From contig NZ_JABBNC010000032.1 in the NCBI RefSeq assembly GCF_012933445.1, positions 1-64,000 on the forward strand: a DNA stretch of 64,000 nt. The letters are read 5' to 3'. The translations under genes and the position numbers were made by a program. The notes beneath the pieces were generated by a model. That model saw only the letters and a program-made list of their open reading frames with translations, searched no databases and was not told the origin of the DNA. Below are positions 60,638-64,000 of this stretch, piece after piece (the stretch's first letter is position 1; each line of letters starts with the position of its first letter). Source of the stretch: Actinoplanes sp. TBRC 11911. Lineage in GTDB: Bacteria; Actinomycetota; Actinomycetes; Mycobacteriales; Micromonosporaceae.

Positions 60638-61684
60638 TCAATTCGTGCTCAAGCCCCGTTCGCTGCCCTTCTTCAATTTGCTGTCGTCGCGCAGCTCCAG
60701 GAACGGCTCGTCGCCGGGGTCGTGCCCGGCCGCGATCGCGCGCCCCCGTTCCAGCTCCGCGTCCAGCTCCGCCCCGAGCAGGATCGCGATGTTCGAGATC
60801 CACAGCCAGACCAGGAAGGCGATCACCCCGCCCAGCGTCCCGTACGTCTTGCTGTAGTTGGCGAACGTCGACAGGTAGACCGCGAACAGGCCGGAGGCCA
60901 CCAGCCACAGCACCACCGCGAAGATCCCGCCCGGGCTCACCCAGCGGAAGCCGCCGGTCTTGGCGTTCGGCGACGCCCAGTACAGGATCGCGAACATCAA
61001 GCTGACCAGGATCACCAGTACCGGCCACTTCGCGATGCTCCACACGGTCACCGCGACCCCGCCCAGCCCGATCTTCTCGCCGACCACCTTGGCGAAGTTG
61101 CCGGTGAACACCACGATGAACGCGGACGCCACCAGCATCACGCCGATCACCGCGGTCACGCCGATCCGGATCGGCAGCGTCTTCCAGATCGGACGCCCCT
61201 CGGGCACGTCGTAGACGGCGTTGGAGGCGCGCATGAAGGCGGCGATGTAGCCGGAGGCCGACCAGAACGCCAGCAGCAGACCGATGACCGCGGTGACGCT
61301 CGCCGTGCCGGTCCCGTTCACCTGGTCGAGCACCGTCTTGGCGAACTGCTGGATCTGCTCGTTCTCGGCGATCTCGTTGATCGTGTTCTGCACCGTCTGT
61401 TTCGCGTTGCTGCTGAGCATGCCGAGGATCGACAGCAGCACCAGCGCGGCCGGGAAGATCGACAGCACGCTGTAGTAGGTAAGCGCGGCCGCCCAGTCCG
61501 AGACGTTGTCCTGAGAGAACTGCTTGACGGTGCGTTTGAGTGCGGCGAAGATCCCCGAGAAGCCCAGTTTCCCGGGATGCTCCGGGCCGGCGTCCGGCGG
61601 CACGGTGCTGAGGTCGCGGTCGGTCTTGTCCTCGCCGGTACGCGTGGTGGCCGCGTCGTCAAGGTTGCCCTGCTGCTGCTTCAT
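60638..61684 (-). CDS. YihY/BrkB-family inner-membrane protein
   Basis: 348 residues with about six membrane segments. WAAALTYYSVLSIFPAALVL is the YihY family's first conserved helix and YGTLGGVIAFLVWLWISNIA the late one. The N- and C-terminal tails are charged and cytoplasmic. Function is unknown in the family. ATG 61684 lies one codon after a GTG. It forms a single unit before the small hypothetical gene. Confidence 0.9.
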   Translation of the reverse strand: MKQQQGNLDDAATTRTGEDKTDRDLSTVPPDAGPEHPGKLGFSGIFAALKRTVKQFSQDNVSDWAAALTYYSVLSIFPAALVLLSILGMLSSNAKQTVQNTINEIAENEQIQQFAKTVLDQVNGTGTASVTAVIGLLLAFWSASGYIAAFMRASNAVYDVPEGRPIWKTLPIRIGVTAVIGVMLVASAFIVVFTGNFAKVVGEKIGLGGVAVTVWSIAKWPVLVILVSLMFAILYWASPNAKTGGFRWVSPGGIFAVVLWLVASGLFAVYLSTFANYSKTYGTLGGVIAFLVWLWISNIAILLGAELDAELERGRAIAAGHDPGDEPFLELRDDSKLKKGSERGLSTN

Positions 61685-61812
61685 CACCGGACCTCCGTCA
61701 CAGACTCCCTGCTCATCGTGTGCCCACTGAGAGTGTCGGCTAACCGCGCGACCTCAGGGTGGCCGACAGTCCGGTTCGTCGGCTCATTCCGGGCGGATGG
61801 CAGGGGTTTGAC

Positions 61813-62334
61813 TCAGTCCGGCGGCGTCGTCGCGCCCTTCGCCGCCGAGACCAGCTCGTCGGTCAGCTCCACCACCGCGTCCAGCGTCACCGGGGTGTTC
61901 GCGTCGTAGCGGACGGCCCAGCTCAGCCCGTTGAGACCGGACACCCGACGACCCACCACCCGTACGCCTCCGGCGGTCAGCGGATGATGGCTGGTGTACG
62001 CCACCGAGCGGGTCACCCGGGTGCGGATCTGATCCGGCAGGTCGCCCGGCTCGAGCAGCAGAAAGGCGTCGACCGGGCCGTCCACCAGCACGGTGTAGTC
62101 GTCGCGTTCCTCGGCCACCTCGGCCGGCGTGATGCGCAGTTCCCGGCCCGACCAGGCAGCCTTGTGGATCTCGTGCCAGCCGAGCCGCTTGCCGGACGGC
62201 AGCCACAGGCCACGGTTCGTGGCGACCAGTGCCTGGCCGTCACCGACCGGGGCCCAGGTCAGCACGCGCTCCTCTGGTTCCAGCGCGGGACGAAGCGCGG
62301 GCGGAAGCTTGGGCTTACGCCGAAGGAAACTCAC
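61813..62334 (-). CDS. Hypothetical protein coupled to dnaG
   Basis: 173 residues starting MSFLRRKPKLPPALRPALEP, with EERVLTWAPVGDGQALVATN and LWLPSGKRLGWHEIHKAAWS, a beta-rich PH-like pattern, and no signal peptide. Similar small proteins follow primase genes in actinobacteria in my recollection, but no function is known to me. The GTG start overlaps the dnaG stop by four bases (GTGA), so it is translated right after primase. Confidence 0.75.
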   Translation of the reverse strand: MSFLRRKPKLPPALRPALEPEERVLTWAPVGDGQALVATNRGLWLPSGKRLGWHEIHKAAWSGRELRITPAEVAEERDDYTVLVDGPVDAFLLLEPGDLPDQIRTRVTRSVAYTSHHPLTAGGVRVVGRRVSGLNGLSWAVRYDANTPVTLDAVVELTDELVSAAKGATTPPD

Positions 62335-64000
62335 AGTCCACCTGCCGCCTGTTCACGCAGGGCCCGCGCCTGCTGTTCGAGTGAGAAGAGCTCACCGGCC
62401 AAGGCCAGGTACTCATCCTTGTGGGTGACCGGGTTCACCCGCTGGACCTTGGACTTGAGATCACGGATCCGGGTGGTCACCGCCCCGACCTGCAGCCGTG
62501 CCAGGGTGACCTGCACGTAGCGGGGATCGACCACACCGTCCACCCGCAGCGGCTCCACGGCCAGCTCGGAGACCAGCACCTTGCCGGCCAGGTCGTCACA
62601 GGAGTCGCGGACCTTCTCGATCCAGACCACGCCGCCGGACGACGCCGAGGTCGCCCCGCCGGCCTCCACGATCGCGGCGCGCACCGACTGGTACGGGCCG
62701 CCGCCGTAGTTGTCCGGGCCGACCACGTCGAACATCGGACCGGCCAGCACCGGCTCCTGCAGCGCCAGCTTCAGCGACTCGCGCTCGACCAGCCGCTGCG
62801 GCGCCTCCGCCGTGGGCCGTGGTCCACTCGACGACTCCGGCTCGGACCCGCGCAGCGCGGAGTTCACCGCGCGCTGCACCGGCTCGAGATCCATCCCCAG
62901 GTCACCGGCCAGCTTCCGGGCGTACTCGGGGCGCTTCTCCCGGTCTTTGATCTTGGCGACCAGCGGGGCCGCGCGGCGCATCGCGTCGACCCGGCCCTCG
63001 ACGGTGTCCAGATCGAACCGGTTGATCGTGTGGCGCAGCGCGAAGTCGACAAGCGGCTCCCGGCCGGCGATCATGTCGCGGACCGCGAGGTCGCCCTTGG
63101 CCAGGCGCAGCTCGCAGGGGTCCATGTTGTCCGGGCTGACCGCGATGAACGTGCGCCCGACGAACCGCTGATCCTCCTCGAACGCGCGCAACGCCGCCTT
63201 CTGCCCGGCAGCGTCCCCGTCGAACGTGTAGATGATCTCGCCGGTGAAGCTGTCGCTGTCCATCAGCAGGCGGCGCAACACCCCGATGTGGTCGATGCCG
63301 AACGCGGTGCCGCAGGTCGCGACCGCGGTCGGCTCGCCGGCCTCGTGACACGCCATCACGTCGGTGTAGCCCTCCACGATCACCGCCCGGCCGCGCTTGG
63401 CGATCTCCCGCTTGGCGTGGTCGATCCCGTACAGCACGTGCGACTTCTTGTAGAGCGGCGACTCCGGGGTGTTCAGGTATTTCGGGCCGTCGTCCTCATC
63501 GAACAGCTTGCGCGCGCCGAACCCGATCACGTCGCCGGTCAGGTCTTTGATCGGCCACAGCAGCCGGGCCCGGAACCGGTCGATGATCGAGCCGGAGCGG
63601 GCCGGCTTGGTGAGCCCCGCGGTGTTCAGCTCCTCCGCGGTGAAGCCCTTCTGCCGCAGGTGCTTGGACAGCGCGTCCCACGAGTCGGGGGCGAAGCCGC
63701 AGCCGTAGCGCTCGGCCGCGTCGCGCCCGAAGCCGCGCTGGGCGAGGAACTCGCGGGCCTTGCGGGCGCCCGGCGTGGACAGCTGGTCCTGATAGAACTC
63801 GGCCGCGGCGACGTGCGCGGCGAGCAGCCGCTGGCGCTGCCCGCTCTGCGGCCGCGGGTGGCGTTCCGCGCTGTCGGTCTCGTACCGCAGCTGGATGCCC
63901 GCCCGCGAGGCCAGCCGTTCGATCGACTCGATGAACGAGAGATGCTCCGCGTCCATCAAGAACTTGATCGCGTCGCCGCCCTGCCCGCAGCCGAAGCAAT
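62331..64000 (-). CDS. dnaG: DNA primase, 5' end beyond the right edge
   Basis: About 556 residues are visible. The cut N-terminus shows CFGCGQGGDAIKFLM, the second half of the zinc-binding motif. The catalytic core has ERYGCGFAPDSWDAL, the Toprim Glu in VIVEGYTDVMACHEAG, and the Asp pair in YTFDGDAAGQKAA. The DnaB-binding C-terminus follows. It makes RNA primers for DNA replication. The frame is open to the window end, so roughly 60-80 residues are missing. It is coupled to the small downstream gene. Confidence 0.97.
   Translation of the reverse strand, partial: CFGCGQGGDAIKFLMDAEHLSFIESIERLASRAGIQLRYETDSAERHPRPQSGQRQRLLAAHVAAAEFYQDQLSTPGARKAREFLAQRGFGRDAAERYGCGFAPDSWDALSKHLRQKGFTAEELNTAGLTKPARSGSIIDRFRARLLWPIKDLTGDVIGFGARKLFDEDDGPKYLNTPESPLYKKSHVLYGIDHAKREIAKRGRAVIVEGYTDVMACHEAGEPTAVATCGTAFGIDHIGVLRRLLMDSDSFTGEIIYTFDGDAAGQKAALRAFEEDQRFVGRTFIAVSPDNMDPCELRLAKGDLAVRDMIAGREPLVDFALRHTINRFDLDTVEGRVDAMRRAAPLVAKIKDREKRPEYARKLAGDLGMDLEPVQRAVNSALRGSEPESSSGPRPTAEAPQRLVERESLKLALQEPVLAGPMFDVVGPDNYGGGPYQSVRAAIVEAGGATSASSGGVVWIEKVRDSCDDLAGKVLVSELAVEPLRVDGVVDPRYVQVTLARLQVGAVTTRIRDLKSKVQRVNPVTHKDEYLALAGELFSLEQQARALREQAAGGL

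Noticed and set aside
1..64000. CRISPR array, IS element or rRNA operon
   Set aside because: No regularly spaced identical repeats, no transposase with terminal repeats and no rRNA sequence were seen.

Overview
The window is GC-rich, densely packed DNA with many GTG starts and four-base start/stop overlaps, typical of a mycelial actinobacterium. An ECF41-type sigma factor, F420/LLM enzymes, HxlR, ROK and TetR regulators, a cellulose-binding secreted deacetylase, a chemoreceptor and the dnaG neighbourhood suggest Micromonosporaceae, perhaps an Actinoplanes-like organism. That placement is inference from gene content only.

Layout, left part. Positions 1 to about 5350 are accessory DNA with more A/T-rich codons than the rest. 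They hold the start of an unrecognised leftward gene that runs off the window edge, a two-membrane-helix protein with a SAVED-like duplicated sensor region, a DUF6602-type PD-(D/E)XK protein, and a decayed, frameshifted phage-type integrase that ends 73 bases before a CAT-anticodon tRNA. This looks like the tRNA end of an integrated element carrying a possible defence pair. From 5.4 kb the backbone begins: an FAD amine-oxidase-like protein, a GC-rich minisatellite, a threonine synthase-like enzyme, an AraC regulator and a secreted NodB/CBM2 deacetylase with XlnR-like palindromes upstream. An ECF41 module follows (10.6-15.4 kb): an NmrA-like SDR, the ECF41 sigma factor, a shortened ECF41 paralogue without region 4, a histidine-ammonia-lyase-like protein that has lost the MIO serine, and an aldo/keto reductase. 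Next come a MOSC-flavodoxin-reductase-ferredoxin fusion and a TMEM175-like channel.

Middle part (17.7-36 kb). An operon of an acyl-CoA-dehydrogenase-like flavoprotein, a BBE-like oxidase and an LLM oxidoreductase faces an HxlR regulator. After a small exported protein, a methyltransferase and an XRE regulator comes a metal block: a CopD-CtaG fusion and a cobalt/nickel permease behind a clear cobalamin riboswitch. Then follow a baeRF-type protein, a chemoreceptor, an MFS exporter and transketolase. From 33 to 45 kb lies a catabolic or secondary-metabolic region with two TetR regulators, oxidoreductases, an esterase and two homologous STAND-ATPase/HTH proteins, one near each end. Similar GACA-N3-TGTC palindromes lie close to both TetR genes.

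Right part (45-64 kb). A four-gene flavin operon for organosulfonate/sulfone use (ssuD, two flavin reductases, an SfnB-like dehydrogenase) lies beside a LysR gene. A vapBC-type toxin-antitoxin pair and a gene remnant lie beside tRNA-Asn. A YtxH-like protein is followed by a perfect terminator. A leftward sugar-use region carries two TIM-barrel isomerases, a Gfo/Idh dehydrogenase, a ribose-type ABC transporter and a ROK repressor gene with a perfect inverted repeat upstream. The window closes with a YihY/BrkB membrane protein, a small hypothetical protein and dnaG, cut by the right edge.
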